From NCBI RefSeq assembly GCF_002943425.1, contig NZ_PTRA01000001.1, forward strand, positions 1,488,001 through 1,552,000: DNA of 64,000 nt, written 5' to 3'. This document shows, one piece after another, positions 17,466 to 26,451 of this stretch (positions are counted from its first letter, which is position 1; every line of letters starts with the position of its first letter). The notes beneath the pieces are model-generated. The model saw only the letters and a list, made by a program, of their open reading frames with translations, searched no databases and was not told the DNA's origin. This DNA comes from Siphonobacter curvatus (GTDB taxonomy: Bacteria; Bacteroidota; Bacteroidia; Cytophagales; Spirosomataceae). Both the position numbers and the translations under genes were made by a program.

Positions 17466-18725
17466 ATGCCCAAAATGGACATTTTGAAAGCTCCGATTCA
17501 TCAACAGACTCGCGAAATCAAACTCTCTTTTGATGACACCTCGGTAGCTTTTGCTAATCAATCCGACTGGCAACTCAAGAAAACGTATTTCATTTTTGCG
17601 GCCATGAATCGAAACTGGCTTGTAAAGATAGGTACCTTTTTTATGAAATTGTTTTTAATGCTCAAATTTCCCATTAAAGGAGCCATTAAAAGCACAATCT
17701 TTGAGCATTTCTGCGGTGGAGAGACAATTGAAGGCTGTACGAACACAATCCAGCAGTTGGATAAAGCTCACATCGGAACAATTCTTGATTATTCCGTAGA
17801 AGGAGAAGATTCAGAGGAATCTTTTGACGTAACGGTGAAGGAAATTTTGCGGACCATTGAAAAGGCTGCACAGATGCCTGCCATTCCTTTCTCGGTATTT
17901 AAAGTAACGGGGATTGCCAGTACCGAATTATTGGAAAAAGCTCAGTCCGCTCAAGGTCTGAATGATACGGAGACGGCCGCTTTTGTCCGCGTACGCGAGC
18001 GAATGGATATTCTTTGCAAAGCAGCGTATGAACATCACGTACGGATTTTTGTCGATGCCGAAGAAACCTGGATTCAGGATACCATCGATCAACTAGCCTA
18101 CGAGATGATGGAACGGTATAATCGCAAAGAATGTATCGTTTGGAATACGTATCAAATGTATCGCGTAGAAAGCTATGCCAATCTAGTACAAGCTACGGAA
18201 ACGGCTTTGGCAAAAGGATATGAGCTGGGTGTGAAACTAGTACGCGGAGCTTACATGGAAAAAGAACGCCAGCGGGCTCACGAAATGGAATATTCCGATC
18301 CAATTCATGCCACGAAAGAAGATACGGATCAGGCGTATAATCAAGCCGTTCTGTACTTCCTGGAGAACCGAAACGTGATTTCGATTTGTCTGGGTACGCA
18401 TAATGAATATTCCTGCTTGTTACTGGCTGAGAAGATGAAAGAGGCCGGTATTCCCGTCAACGATGCTCACATCTGGTTTGCTCAGTTGTTGGGGATGAGT
18501 GATAACATTAGTTTTAACTTAGCTCACAGTGGCTACAATGTGGCCAAATATGTGCCTTATGGACCGGTAGAAGCCGTTATGCCTTATTTGTTCCGCCGGG
18601 CTGAAGAAAATACCTCGGTAGCCGGACAGGCCAGCCGGGAATTTACACTACTGAAGAAAGAAGTTCGACGCCGAAAGCGGGCCGTTCGACAGCAACTGTG
18701 TAAATCAAAAAAATCAGTTCAATAA
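17466..18725 (+). CDS. Proline dehydrogenase
   Basis: 419 residues, single-domain PRODH. Oxidises L-proline to pyrroline-5-carboxylate with FAD, passing electrons to quinone at the membrane. TIM-barrel motifs: KLVRGAYMEKER, IFVDAEETW, AQLLGMSDNIS, and the C-terminal YVPYGPVEAVMPYLFRRAEEN substrate/FAD helix. No P5C dehydrogenase is fused or adjacent. An in-frame ATG at 17475 is an alternative start. The N-terminal 100 residues match the Bacteroidota/eukaryote-like extended type. Confidence 0.93.
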   Translation: MPKMDILKAPIHQQTREIKLSFDDTSVAFANQSDWQLKKTYFIFAAMNRNWLVKIGTFFMKLFLMLKFPIKGAIKSTIFEHFCGGETIEGCTNTIQQLDKAHIGTILDYSVEGEDSEESFDVTVKEILRTIEKAAQMPAIPFSVFKVTGIASTELLEKAQSAQGLNDTETAAFVRVRERMDILCKAAYEHHVRIFVDAEETWIQDTIDQLAYEMMERYNRKECIVWNTYQMYRVESYANLVQATETALAKGYELGVKLVRGAYMEKERQRAHEMEYSDPIHATKEDTDQAYNQAVLYFLENRNVISICLGTHNEYSCLLLAEKMKEAGIPVNDAHIWFAQLLGMSDNISFNLAHSGYNVAKYVPYGPVEAVMPYLFRRAEENTSVAGQASREFTLLKKEVRRRKRAVRQQLCKSKKSVQ

Positions 18726-18733
18726 TCTTACGG

Positions 18734-18765
18734 AAAGCCCTCATTCGACTCGAATGGGGGCTTTT
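18734..18765 (+). terminator. Terminator after proline dehydrogenase
   Basis: GCCCTCATTCGA (18737-18748) pairs with TCGAATGGGGGC (18750-18761, one G-U), followed by TTTTC. Confidence 0.8.
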
Positions 18766-18873
18766 CATATAAAAGCTATCCGTTTCGTACAAACACTTCT
18801 GAATTTTGTACGTTAGATAGGAACGACTTACCCGATTAACTCATTTCTTTGTGGGTTGCTAATGATTACCTGA

Positions 18874-19515
18874 ATGAAGAATCCTCTGAAGTTTTTTTTG
18901 CTGACACTCTTTGTTATTGTCCTGGATCAGACCGTTAAATACCTTGTATACAAAAATATGTATCTGGGGGAAGACATTCCCTTAATCGGAAAGTGGCTGA
19001 GTATCCATTATGTTTTGAATCCGGGTATGGCCTTTGGTATGCAGCTGGACCATCCCTATGGCAAGTTGATTCTTACTTTGTTTCGTCTGGTTGCCATGGC
19101 TGTAATTGCCTGGTATTTGACTCGACTCGCCCGTCGTAATGCTCCCGATGGCCTTTTGTGGTGCATTGCTGCCATTTTAGGCGGAGCGATTGGTAACGTT
19201 ATCGATTCAACTTTTTACGGCGTTCTGTTAGGAAACGCTCCTTACGATGCTCCATCGCCCTGGTTCCACGGTCAAGTAATCGACATGGTGCTATTCAATC
19301 CTTGGGAAGGTTATTTACCCGAATGGATTCCGATCTGGGGCGGTTCTTATTATACGAGTCCAGTCTTCAATATTGCTGATGCTTCGATTTTTCTGGGTGT
19401 AGTGTTCATCCTGATTTTCCAATCTCAGTTCTTTAACGAAGAAGAAAAAGCACAGGATGAAAATAAGCCAGCAGTAAAGAATGATGTACTTCGGGATTCT
19501 TCCTCAGAAGTATAA
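18874..19515 (+). CDS. lspA: Lipoprotein signal peptidase
   Basis: 213 residues, four hydrophobic segments. Aspartic membrane protease that cuts the signal peptide of prolipoproteins after diacylglyceryl transfer. Catalytic pair: Asp111 in GNVIDS and Asp169 in FNIADASI; also LDQTVKYLV near the start and NPGMAFGM. An insertion of about 35 residues (YGVLLGNAPYDAP...) between them and an acidic tail after residue 190 make it longer than E. coli LspA (164), as often in Bacteroidota. Confidence 0.93.
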   Translation: MKNPLKFFLLTLFVIVLDQTVKYLVYKNMYLGEDIPLIGKWLSIHYVLNPGMAFGMQLDHPYGKLILTLFRLVAMAVIAWYLTRLARRNAPDGLLWCIAAILGGAIGNVIDSTFYGVLLGNAPYDAPSPWFHGQVIDMVLFNPWEGYLPEWIPIWGGSYYTSPVFNIADASIFLGVVFILIFQSQFFNEEEKAQDENKPAVKNDVLRDSSSEV

Positions 19516-19531
19516 ATCGAACTTCCTATTC

Positions 19532-19573
19532 ACAAAAAAGCCTCTGGTATTTCTAGACCAGAGGCTTTTTTGT
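19532..19573 (+). terminator. Terminator after lspA
   Basis: 17-bp perfect stem (19532-19548 with 19557-19573), T6 within the right arm. Confidence 0.85.
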
Positions 19574-19734
19574 AAACAATTCTTGTAAGCGGAGAGGGTA
19601 GGGCTATGAACTGTAGGAATAGAACATAAAAAGCCTCAGTAAAGCTTCTGGGGGAAACGAACAAGTCTCTATTTACAATAATCGATTTCATAGGAATTGA
19701 TGATGGCGTCGTTATTTACATCTACTATTAACAA

Positions 19735-19765
19735 AAAAGCCCAGACTCGTAGAGGCTGGGCTTTT
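19735..19765 (-). terminator. Terminator of the nadK-bamA-ompH region
   Basis: AAAAGCCCAG (19735-19744) pairs with CTGGGCTTTT (19756-19765); on the minus strand a T6 run follows. It lies 20 bp beyond the last ompH stop. The 160 bp between this and the lspA terminator hold nothing I recognise. Confidence 0.8.
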
Positions 19766-19784
19766 ACTGTACTCAATAAACAAA

Positions 19785-20405
19785 TTAGGGCTTTTTAGCC
19801 GGTGTTTTAGGAGCACCCTGTCCGGCAGGCTGTGCTGCAGCAGGCTGAGCGGCGGCTTTTTTCAGAGCTTCAGGATCAACGCCCATTTTCTTGAATACCA
19901 AATCCGTTACTTCCGTAGCAGGATCGGCGTATAGAACGATTGGGTTCAATTGCGTACTAACCGAGCTACTTAAAATGAACGTATAGTTATTCTCTTTCGC
20001 AACGGATTTGATAGCATTATCAATGTCAGCCAGCAGGGGTTGAAGCAGTTGTTGTTGCTTCTGACCTAATTCAGTCTGAGCATTCTGTTGCAAGGTTTGC
20101 AGACGTTCCTGAATACCTTGCAGTTCTTTTTGCTTGTCGGCTTTGATTACATCCGACATGGTGGGTTCTGCTTTTTGATAAGCAGTGTATTTGTCCTGCA
20201 GGTCTTTTTGCAGACTCTGCATTTGGTTTTGGTATTGCGTACTCCGAGTTTGCAGTTCAGCTTCTACAGCCTTGGATTTGGGGTGACCTGCTAACAGAAC
20301 ATCAATATCGGTATAGCCAATTTTGAGGGCTGACTGGGCATTCGCGTTTAATCCTACGAAGGCAAGGGCAGCGGCGGTCAGAACGGCAAAAATTTGTTTT
20401 TTCAT
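19785..20405 (-). CDS. OmpH/Skp-family periplasmic chaperone (second copy)
   Basis: 206 residues with signal peptide (MKKQIFAVLTAAALAFVGLNANAQ). Skp holds unfolded outer-membrane proteins on their way to BamA. KIGYTDIDVLLAGHPKSKAVEAEL begins the core, followed by a long Gln/Lys-rich coiled coil (about 50-130), then the conserved YTFILSSS and ADPATEVTDLVFKKMG. The tail is Ala/Pro/Gln-rich. It is the last gene of the bamA cluster, five bases after the other ompH copy. Confidence 0.88.
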   Translation of the reverse strand: MKKQIFAVLTAAALAFVGLNANAQSALKIGYTDIDVLLAGHPKSKAVEAELQTRSTQYQNQMQSLQKDLQDKYTAYQKAEPTMSDVIKADKQKELQGIQERLQTLQQNAQTELGQKQQQLLQPLLADIDNAIKSVAKENNYTFILSSSVSTQLNPIVLYADPATEVTDLVFKKMGVDPEALKKAAAQPAAAQPAGQGAPKTPAKKP

Positions 20406-20410
20406 TGGTT

Positions 20411-20986
20411 TTACTGCTTGGTCTTTGTGTTTTGCGTTGGTGTGTTTGTTTGATTGGGGTTAGCTTTCGGATCTATGCCCAATTCTTCGAGTACGTAGTC
20501 CGAGTAATCATCCCGGGGGTCCGTATAGATCATGGCCAGGCCTTCGGAGGATTTGTCCAGAATCATGCGAAGTTGTTTCTGCCGGGCTACTTTTTCGACG
20601 GCCCGGCTGAGCTCATCCATGATGGGTTTGAGTACGTCTTTTCGTCTTTGGTGGTACTGTCCATTATAACCAAAAACCTTATTATTTAATTCTTTGACTT
20701 CGTTTTCTTTTCGTTCGATTTCCTCCCGACGTTGCTGCTTCATAGGTTCGGTTAGCAAAGGCTCTTCCGATTTATACAGACGTTCGAGCTTATCGATTTC
20801 CGCATGTTTGTCGGCAATTTCCTTTGTTCGTACCTGTGTCCAGCGATCCATTTCGCTATTCACTTTCTGAAACTCGGGCATTTTACTAACAATGTACTCG
20901 GAGTCAATATATCCAAATCGCTGGGCCCAGGCAGGGCTTACCTGCAAAACGAACGCCAAAAATAGGAAAAATAAGCTGCTTCTCAC
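20411..20986 (-). CDS. OmpH/Skp-family periplasmic chaperone (first copy)
   Basis: 191 residues, signal peptide ending VSPAWAQ. Same fold as its neighbour: RFGYIDSEYIVSKMPEFQKVNSEMDR start, charged coiled coil (about 45-125), then KQLRMILDKSSEGLAMIYTD and the DYSDYVLEELGIDP end. It follows bamA by 60 bp. Tandem ompH genes beside bamA are common in Bacteroidota; division of labour between copies is not known to me. Confidence 0.88.
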   Translation of the reverse strand: MRSSLFFLFLAFVLQVSPAWAQRFGYIDSEYIVSKMPEFQKVNSEMDRWTQVRTKEIADKHAEIDKLERLYKSEEPLLTEPMKQQRREEIERKENEVKELNNKVFGYNGQYHQRRKDVLKPIMDELSRAVEKVARQKQLRMILDKSSEGLAMIYTDPRDDYSDYVLEELGIDPKANPNQTNTPTQNTKTKQ

Positions 20987-21046
20987 GAGTTATGGATTTA
21001 ACAATACTATAATTCAGCAATGGCGGACTAAATAAGCTTGCTACGA

Positions 21047-23680
21047 TTAGCGAATTTGCTGGCCAATGGTAAAGTGGAACTGGCCTTTACCTGCCTGCTG
21101 AATCGAGCCTGTTGGACCAACGTTGCGGTCAAAACCGTAGCCGTAATCGATACCAATCATACCAAAGGCGGGCATGAAGATACGAGCACCGATACCAGCC
21201 GAACGTTTCAGATCAAAGGGATTGAAATACTTGTAGCTATCCCAGTTGTTACCCGCTTCCATGAACCCTAAAACGAATACGGTAGCTGAGGGGTTCAACG
21301 AGATGGGATAACGAATCTCCATTACGTATTTATTGTACACAACCCCACCATTTCCCTGATACAGACGAGTTGGGTCCGTCCGAACGCTACGATCGTCGTA
21401 ACCGCGTAAACCGATGATATCCTGTGCAATGGCAAACTGACCTTGTCCGGAAAGTCCTGAACCACCCAGTACAAAGCGTTCCAGAGGAATGATACCAAGC
21501 TTAGAGTTATAGTTACCCAGGAAACCCATGTGAGCCCGCGTATGGAAGACCAGTTTTCCCGTAATAGGCACGAACCAGGATAGGTCAAACATCCACTTAT
21601 GGTACTCCAGGAAACGGTATTTTTCCTGAGGTTCGTTCGGGTTCCAGTTAGAGGCTCTAAACAAAGAGTACGGCGGCGTCAGTGTAGCCGACAGCGACAG
21701 CGAAGAACCTCTCCGCGTATACTGTGGGTTATCGAGATCGTAACGGGTCAGTGTAGTGATCAGTGAAATGTTGTTTGAATTACCCGTATCAAAATCCCGA
21801 ATCTGTAAGATACCGTAGTTCTTGAATTCGTAACGCATGTACGACAGGGCCATATTCAGACCGAAACGGTTGTCTGGACGGCGTAAACGTTTTCCTAAGC
21901 TAATGGAAGCCCCGGTAGTATTAAAGTACCCGCGTTCATTACCCAGCGGTCCTCCAACACCTCCGTATCCGCCGCCATACCCTCCACCATAACCGCCATA
22001 GCCATAACCGCTACCATAGCCACCATAGCCATTGTAATCGAAGATACGATATACCTGACGGTTGATATTAAAGGAAAAAGCATTGGGTTTTTTACCACCC
22101 AGCCAGGGTTCAGTAAATGATAAGGAATAGTTCTGGAACTGCTTACCGTTAGCCTGGAAACGAACGGCCAATTTCTGACCATCTCCAGCCGGCAGCGGCC
22201 GCCAGGCTTTCAGGTTCGTGATGTTACGGGCTGAGAAGTTATTAAAGACAACCCCTAACGTACCCACAAAGCCAATGTAACCACCCCAACCTCCAGAAAG
22301 CTCAATCTGATCTGAAGCTTTTTCTTCAACGGTGTACTCAATATCTACCGTGTAGTCGTTACGGGGAATCGGGTTGATACCGATTTTCTCCGCATCAAAG
22401 TAACCCAGACGGGCTAACTCCTGCTGAGTACTCACAACGGCTGTTTTCGAGAATTTCTGACCGGGTAGCGTCAGGATTTCCCGGAGTACTACGTGATCGG
22501 AAGTCTTGGTATTTCCGTTCAGAATAATTTTATTGATGGTAAATTGCTTTCCTTCAAAAATATTGAAGTTAATGTCAATAGAGTCGCCTTCGATAGCCGT
22601 CTCTTCGGGATCGGCCCGGAAGTACAGGTAACCCGCATCCATGTAGAGCGAAGAAACGTCATAACCAGGACTGCCCTGTAAACGTTTTTGAAGTTCTTCC
22701 GGATTGTATACGTCACCTTTTTTAAGGCCTAATATTTCCGTTAATAAGGAGTCAGAGTGTAGATAGTTACCCTGCCAGGAAATATTACGGAAGTAATATT
22801 TTTTACCTTCTTCCAGTTTGACATACACGTCAACCGTCTTGTTATCGTGCGAGTATACGGAGTCAACCACGATGCGGGCATCCCGATACCCTTTTTTATT
22901 GTAGAAGTCGATAACCTTGCCTTTATCCTCTTCAAACTTTTTCGGAATAAACTTGGAAGGAGTAAAAACCCGGCCAAAACGCATCTGCTTGGTACCCTTC
23001 ATTTTATTCCGTACCGTAGCTTCGGGCAGTTGTTCCCGACCGTCCAGATCCAGTTCGTGAATTTTGATTTTGGGCCCTTTCGTAATGGCTACGTTTAAGG
23101 CGGCGTTATTACCACGGGCCGTATCCGACACTTGACGAACTTTTACGTCTGCGTTCAGAAAGCCTTTTTCTACGTAGTGTTTTTTGATCGTAGCCTGGGT
23201 ATTTTTGATGAGGGCTTCGTTAATAATCTTTCCCTTAATCAGCTTTACCTTATCATTAAGAGCGTCTTTTTCACCCTTACGAACGCCCGTAAACGTAATT
23301 TTATACAAGCGAGAACGCTCCCGCATGAAAATGTCCAGCCAAATATTTTCACCTTCAATTTTGGTGGCCGTTACTTCCACGTCTTCCAAAATGCCCTGAT
23401 CCATCAATTTCTTGATGGCTCCTGAGATTGCAATGCCGGGAATCTGGATTTTGTCCCCAACGCCCAACCCCGAAATAGAGATAAGCGAATTCGCGTCGTA
23501 GAATTTGGTCCCACTAGTCGTAATTCCTTTGATGATGTATTCTTTCGGCTGCGTGTAATCGATTTCCTGGCTAGCAGCGGGTTGCTGAGGCGTTGCCGGC
23601 TGGCCGCCTAAACCCACGCGGGCCTGGCTGAAGGAAAGAAATGGCAGGAAAATCAGGAGGAGAGGGAAAACCTTTCTCAT
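21047..23680 (-). CDS. bamA: Outer membrane protein assembly factor BamA
   Basis: 877 residues with signal peptide (LLLIFLPFLSFSQA). Central subunit of the BAM complex that inserts beta-barrels in the outer membrane. About five POTRA domains span roughly 40-460 (repeated turns such as GVRKGEKDALN, VEEGKKYYFRNISW, ILNGNTKTSDHVVLRE), and the C-terminal Omp85 barrel follows with GLRGYDDRSV and a final FHFTIGQQIR. An unusual Gly/Tyr run of about 30 residues (near 547-577, coding 21950-22040) lies between early barrel strands and would be an exposed loop. Neighbours ompH and uppS fit cell-envelope biogenesis. Confidence 0.94.
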   Translation of the reverse strand: MRKVFPLLLIFLPFLSFSQARVGLGGQPATPQQPAASQEIDYTQPKEYIIKGITTSGTKFYDANSLISISGLGVGDKIQIPGIAISGAIKKLMDQGILEDVEVTATKIEGENIWLDIFMRERSRLYKITFTGVRKGEKDALNDKVKLIKGKIINEALIKNTQATIKKHYVEKGFLNADVKVRQVSDTARGNNAALNVAITKGPKIKIHELDLDGREQLPEATVRNKMKGTKQMRFGRVFTPSKFIPKKFEEDKGKVIDFYNKKGYRDARIVVDSVYSHDNKTVDVYVKLEEGKKYYFRNISWQGNYLHSDSLLTEILGLKKGDVYNPEELQKRLQGSPGYDVSSLYMDAGYLYFRADPEETAIEGDSIDINFNIFEGKQFTINKIILNGNTKTSDHVVLREILTLPGQKFSKTAVVSTQQELARLGYFDAEKIGINPIPRNDYTVDIEYTVEEKASDQIELSGGWGGYIGFVGTLGVVFNNFSARNITNLKAWRPLPAGDGQKLAVRFQANGKQFQNYSLSFTEPWLGGKKPNAFSFNINRQVYRIFDYNGYGGYGSGYGYGGYGGGYGGGYGGVGGPLGNERGYFNTTGASISLGKRLRRPDNRFGLNMALSYMRYEFKNYGILQIRDFDTGNSNNISLITTLTRYDLDNPQYTRRGSSLSLSATLTPPYSLFRASNWNPNEPQEKYRFLEYHKWMFDLSWFVPITGKLVFHTRAHMGFLGNYNSKLGIIPLERFVLGGSGLSGQGQFAIAQDIIGLRGYDDRSVRTDPTRLYQGNGGVVYNKYVMEIRYPISLNPSATVFVLGFMEAGNNWDSYKYFNPFDLKRSAGIGARIFMPAFGMIGIDYGYGFDRNVGPTGSIQQAGKGQFHFTIGQQIR

Positions 23681-23779
23681 TGGGTTAATGACAACATTTC
23701 TGTAGTGGGAGTGCCTGTCTTTCAGGGAAATATCCTTTTTTAGTCAGTGGTTCCAGCAAACAGAAATTTTAGGGAATAG

Positions 23780-24520
23780 TTAGGCTTTTAATTGTTCGCT
23801 GGTCTTTCCAAAACGACGTTCACGGTTCTGATAATCTTTGAGAGCTTTATCTAAATGCTCCCGGCGGAAATCGGGCCAAAAGGTATCCGTAAAATGAAGC
23901 TCGGCATAGGCTAATTGCCACAGTAAAAAATTACTGATGCGGTGATCCCCGCCGGTACGAATCATCAAATCAACATCGGGCATACCGCTCGTAGCCAAGG
24001 CTTTGCTCAGATGTTCCTCGGTTAATTGCCCAGATGCAAATTCTCCGCGTTGGGTTGCATCAACGAGTTTTTTAACCCCTTGCATAATGTCCCATTTACC
24101 ACTGTAACTTAAAGCCAGTACCAGCGAAAGACCCGTATTGTGTTGAGTACGATCCATGGCTTGCTTTAAATCTCTCTGGCAGCGTGCGGGCAGACTTTGC
24201 GTATCACCAATGGTTAACAAGCGAATATTATTTTTCAGTAATTTGGGGGTTTGGTCGGCTATGGCCTGTACGAGCAGTTCCATCAAAGCGTCTACCTCTT
24301 CCTGGGGACGGTCCCAGTTTTCCGTGGAAAACGTATAGAGCGTCAGGTACTCAATGCCTAATTCAGCACAGCCTTCCACGACATCCTCTACTGCTTTAAT
24401 GGCGTGACGGTGGCCGAAAATCCGGCTTAACATACCTTTTTGTTTGGCCCAGCGTCCGTTTCCGTCCATAATAACGGCGATGTGGCGGGGGAGATTGCCT
24501 GTATGAATAGTTTCCTTCAT
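23780..24520 (-). CDS. uppS: Isoprenyl transferase (undecaprenyl diphosphate synthase)
   Basis: 246 residues. Cis-prenyltransferase that builds the C55 lipid carrier for peptidoglycan and O-antigen. Signature HIAVIMDGNGRWAKQ with catalytic Asp19, TLYTFSTENW, and the C-terminal DLMIRTGGDHRISNFLLWQLAYAELHF motif. The usual GGExR is GGDHR here, a Glu-to-Asp change in the Mg site region seen at residue about 194-198. Followed by bamA in the same direction. Confidence 0.94.
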   Translation of the reverse strand: MKETIHTGNLPRHIAVIMDGNGRWAKQKGMLSRIFGHRHAIKAVEDVVEGCAELGIEYLTLYTFSTENWDRPQEEVDALMELLVQAIADQTPKLLKNNIRLLTIGDTQSLPARCQRDLKQAMDRTQHNTGLSLVLALSYSGKWDIMQGVKKLVDATQRGEFASGQLTEEHLSKALATSGMPDVDLMIRTGGDHRISNFLLWQLAYAELHFTDTFWPDFRREHLDKALKDYQNRERRFGKTSEQLKA

Positions 24521-24576
24521 CCTCTAATACGAAAAACCGATAAGGTTCGAAACCTTACCGGTTCTGAACGATCGTG

Positions 24577-24584
24577 CAAAAGTA
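24577..24584 (-). promoter_or_regulatory. Possible -7 element for uppS-bamA
   Basis: Minus-strand TACTTTTG, an exact TAnnTTTG match 57 bp before the uppS start. No TTTG at the right distance upstream. Confidence 0.35.
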
Positions 24585-24620
24585 AGAATTTCGTGGCAGT
24601 TTTCGTTCGGTTTACCAGGA

Positions 24621-25292
24621 TTAGGGACAGATCACCCGAAGGATTGTATAACTCACCGAAAGAGACGTATAATAATACATGTCTTTTCGCGTCGGATCAG
24701 ACTGTAATTCTTTAGGAACCGTTGGTCCAGAGACATTATAATTATCCAGATAATCCGACCAGGTTTTACGAGTACCGAACTCAAACCCCAGGCTCCAGGG
24801 GCCTTTAATCTGCCACTTGATACCGGCTCCAAATGGAATGGCTAACCCCGACTTTTTGTATGATTCCGTAGCCGCCTGATCGGGCTTGAAATTATAAAAG
24901 GCCAGACCGCCAAATACGTAGGGAGACCAGTTACGGGGTTTTCGTCGCGTATAATCGAAATTCAGGAAATTATACTGAATATCCGCTCCGGCTTCCATGA
25001 TCCGTGTGCCGAAGATAATACCTCTGGACCGCTGAAAAGGGTCGGAGCTTTCGAAGTCACTGGCAAAAATTCGTCCAGCAGTGAAAGAAACGCGACCGGA
25101 AAGAGCTTTAGAGGCATTATAACGAAAGAAGAGATTTCCTCCGGGACGGGCAAACTTGAGATGTAGGTTGGGAGAAATGTCTCCTTTGTAATGCATCATA
25201 CCTAGACCAGCTCCGAATTCAATTTTCTGAGCCTGAGCCCAACCGAATGCTGACATCCACAGGAGGAAGAAAAGAATAGATCGCTGGAACAT
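24621..25292 (-). CDS. DUF6089-like outer-membrane beta-barrel protein
   Basis: 223 residues with signal peptide (ILFFLLWMSAFGWAQA). The mature part alternates aromatic and glycine residues as in small outer-membrane barrels: EFGAGLGMMHYKGDISPN, NWSPYVFGGLAFYNFKP, FGAGIKWQIKGPWSLGFEFG, and ends on a strand (YYYTSLSVSYTILRVICP). This matches the Bacteroidota family called DUF6089, encoded next to nadK, uppS and bamA. Function unknown. It is a paralogue of the next gene. Confidence 0.78.
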   Translation of the reverse strand: MFQRSILFFLLWMSAFGWAQAQKIEFGAGLGMMHYKGDISPNLHLKFARPGGNLFFRYNASKALSGRVSFTAGRIFASDFESSDPFQRSRGIIFGTRIMEAGADIQYNFLNFDYTRRKPRNWSPYVFGGLAFYNFKPDQAATESYKKSGLAIPFGAGIKWQIKGPWSLGFEFGTRKTWSDYLDNYNVSGPTVPKELQSDPTRKDMYYYTSLSVSYTILRVICP

Positions 25293-25358
25293 ATGTGAAA
25301 AGGGTTCGTGTGGTAAAGCACGAACCCATCGATTAATATATCGCTATATACAATACTG

Positions 25359-26342
25359 CTAACGTAAGGGAGGACATTTAATTTTGGGAGTAATGATATA
25401 ATTCAGGTGAATGGCAGTTAAAAAGTAATAGTCTTTGTTGCCACCACCACGACCTTCACCCCAATTATTGCCCGGTATATTATCGGGACTTCCTCCCTGT
25501 TCAGTGAAAATACGTTGAAGTCCAGCAGTACGATCTCCTCCTTTGCGGGCAGCTACTGGTTCCAGACTACGATTACTCATGGCTTGAGCCAGGGCATCTC
25601 CTGCAAAAACGTCAGGGTTCGCAGGGTAATAGCCTCCGACATCATCTAGATAATCCGTAAAAGAAAATCTGAAACCAGCTTCAGCAGAAATATCCCAATT
25701 TCGCTTGTATCGGAAACGAAAACCTAAACCGATGGGAATAGCTCCCGAGACAAGCGAATAAGGTTTAGCGTACCCTGGACGCCCCTGTCCTTCCGTTCCT
25801 AAAGGTTGAAGCTTCACCCACTCATTCCCGAACTCTTCTGGGGTTCGTGCTTTAGGGTTGTGTGCAAGGATCGCAAGACCTCCAAATACGTAAGGAACAA
25901 TCGCAGGCCGATCAAAGGCATTCCGTCCTTCAGGGATGATATTGTAAATAGCGGTAACCGAAAGTTCTTTTAGATCATTTCTGAAGTGAGCATTACGAAG
26001 AAAGTTATTATCGAACTGAGGCCGGCCATTGAACTTATAATCATCACCGGATATACGGGCTAACGTCAACGCGGCTCTACCACTAAAGCGGGGCGTAAAA
26101 TGACGCGTATAGTTGCCCGTTATGTTCCAACGCATCATACCGAAGACGGTATTGATAGGATCTTTAAGCGGAGCAAGCTCACCGAAATAAGTAGAAGTAC
26201 CAATGCCAAAAGCTACACTGGAATAGGGCTCAAATTGAGGTTTACGGGCTCTAGCGTAATTTTTACTAAGTCTGAGTTGAGCGTCAGAGTAACCCAGGCC
26301 CAACAAATAGAGTGTACTGATCAATAAAAGTCTTTTTCTCAT
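25359..26342 (-). CDS. DUF6089-like outer-membrane beta-barrel protein, longer paralogue
   Basis: 327 residues, signal peptide ending LGYSDAQ. Same pattern as its neighbour: SVAFGIGTSTYFGELAP, IVPYVFGGLAILAHNPKA, IPIGLGFRFRYKRNWDISAEAGFRFSFTDYLDDVGGYY, ending ITPKIKCPPLR. A loop rich in Gly/Arg/Asn (NRSLEPVAARKGGDRTAG and NWGEGRGGGNKD) makes it about 100 residues longer. Both proteins end with a Lys/Arg/Val-x-Cys-Pro motif after the last strand. Function unknown; own promoter upstream. Confidence 0.78.
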   Translation of the reverse strand: MRKRLLLISTLYLLGLGYSDAQLRLSKNYARARKPQFEPYSSVAFGIGTSTYFGELAPLKDPINTVFGMMRWNITGNYTRHFTPRFSGRAALTLARISGDDYKFNGRPQFDNNFLRNAHFRNDLKELSVTAIYNIIPEGRNAFDRPAIVPYVFGGLAILAHNPKARTPEEFGNEWVKLQPLGTEGQGRPGYAKPYSLVSGAIPIGLGFRFRYKRNWDISAEAGFRFSFTDYLDDVGGYYPANPDVFAGDALAQAMSNRSLEPVAARKGGDRTAGLQRIFTEQGGSPDNIPGNNWGEGRGGGNKDYYFLTAIHLNYIITPKIKCPPLR

Positions 26343-26364
26343 ATGAAGGTCATATATGAATCAT

Positions 26365-26395
26365 CAAAGGTATTCGTCTAACGACAGGCAGCAAA
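26365..26395 (-). promoter_or_regulatory. Consensus Bacteroidota promoter before the DUF6089 pair
   Basis: Minus strand: TTTG (26395-26392), 19 bp, TACCTTTG (26372-26365), a full match to TTTG-N19-TAnnTTTG, 22 bp before the start at 26342. This separates the genes from nadK upstream. Confidence 0.75.
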
Positions 26396-26451
26396 AATTG
26401 GTATGTTGTGGGATCGAATACTTTCGGTAATGATAGGGTGAGTTGGAAGGA

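Noticed and set aside
19574-19734. Possible small RNA between two terminators after lspA
   Set aside because: No promoter element and no stable structure beyond the terminators; support too weak.
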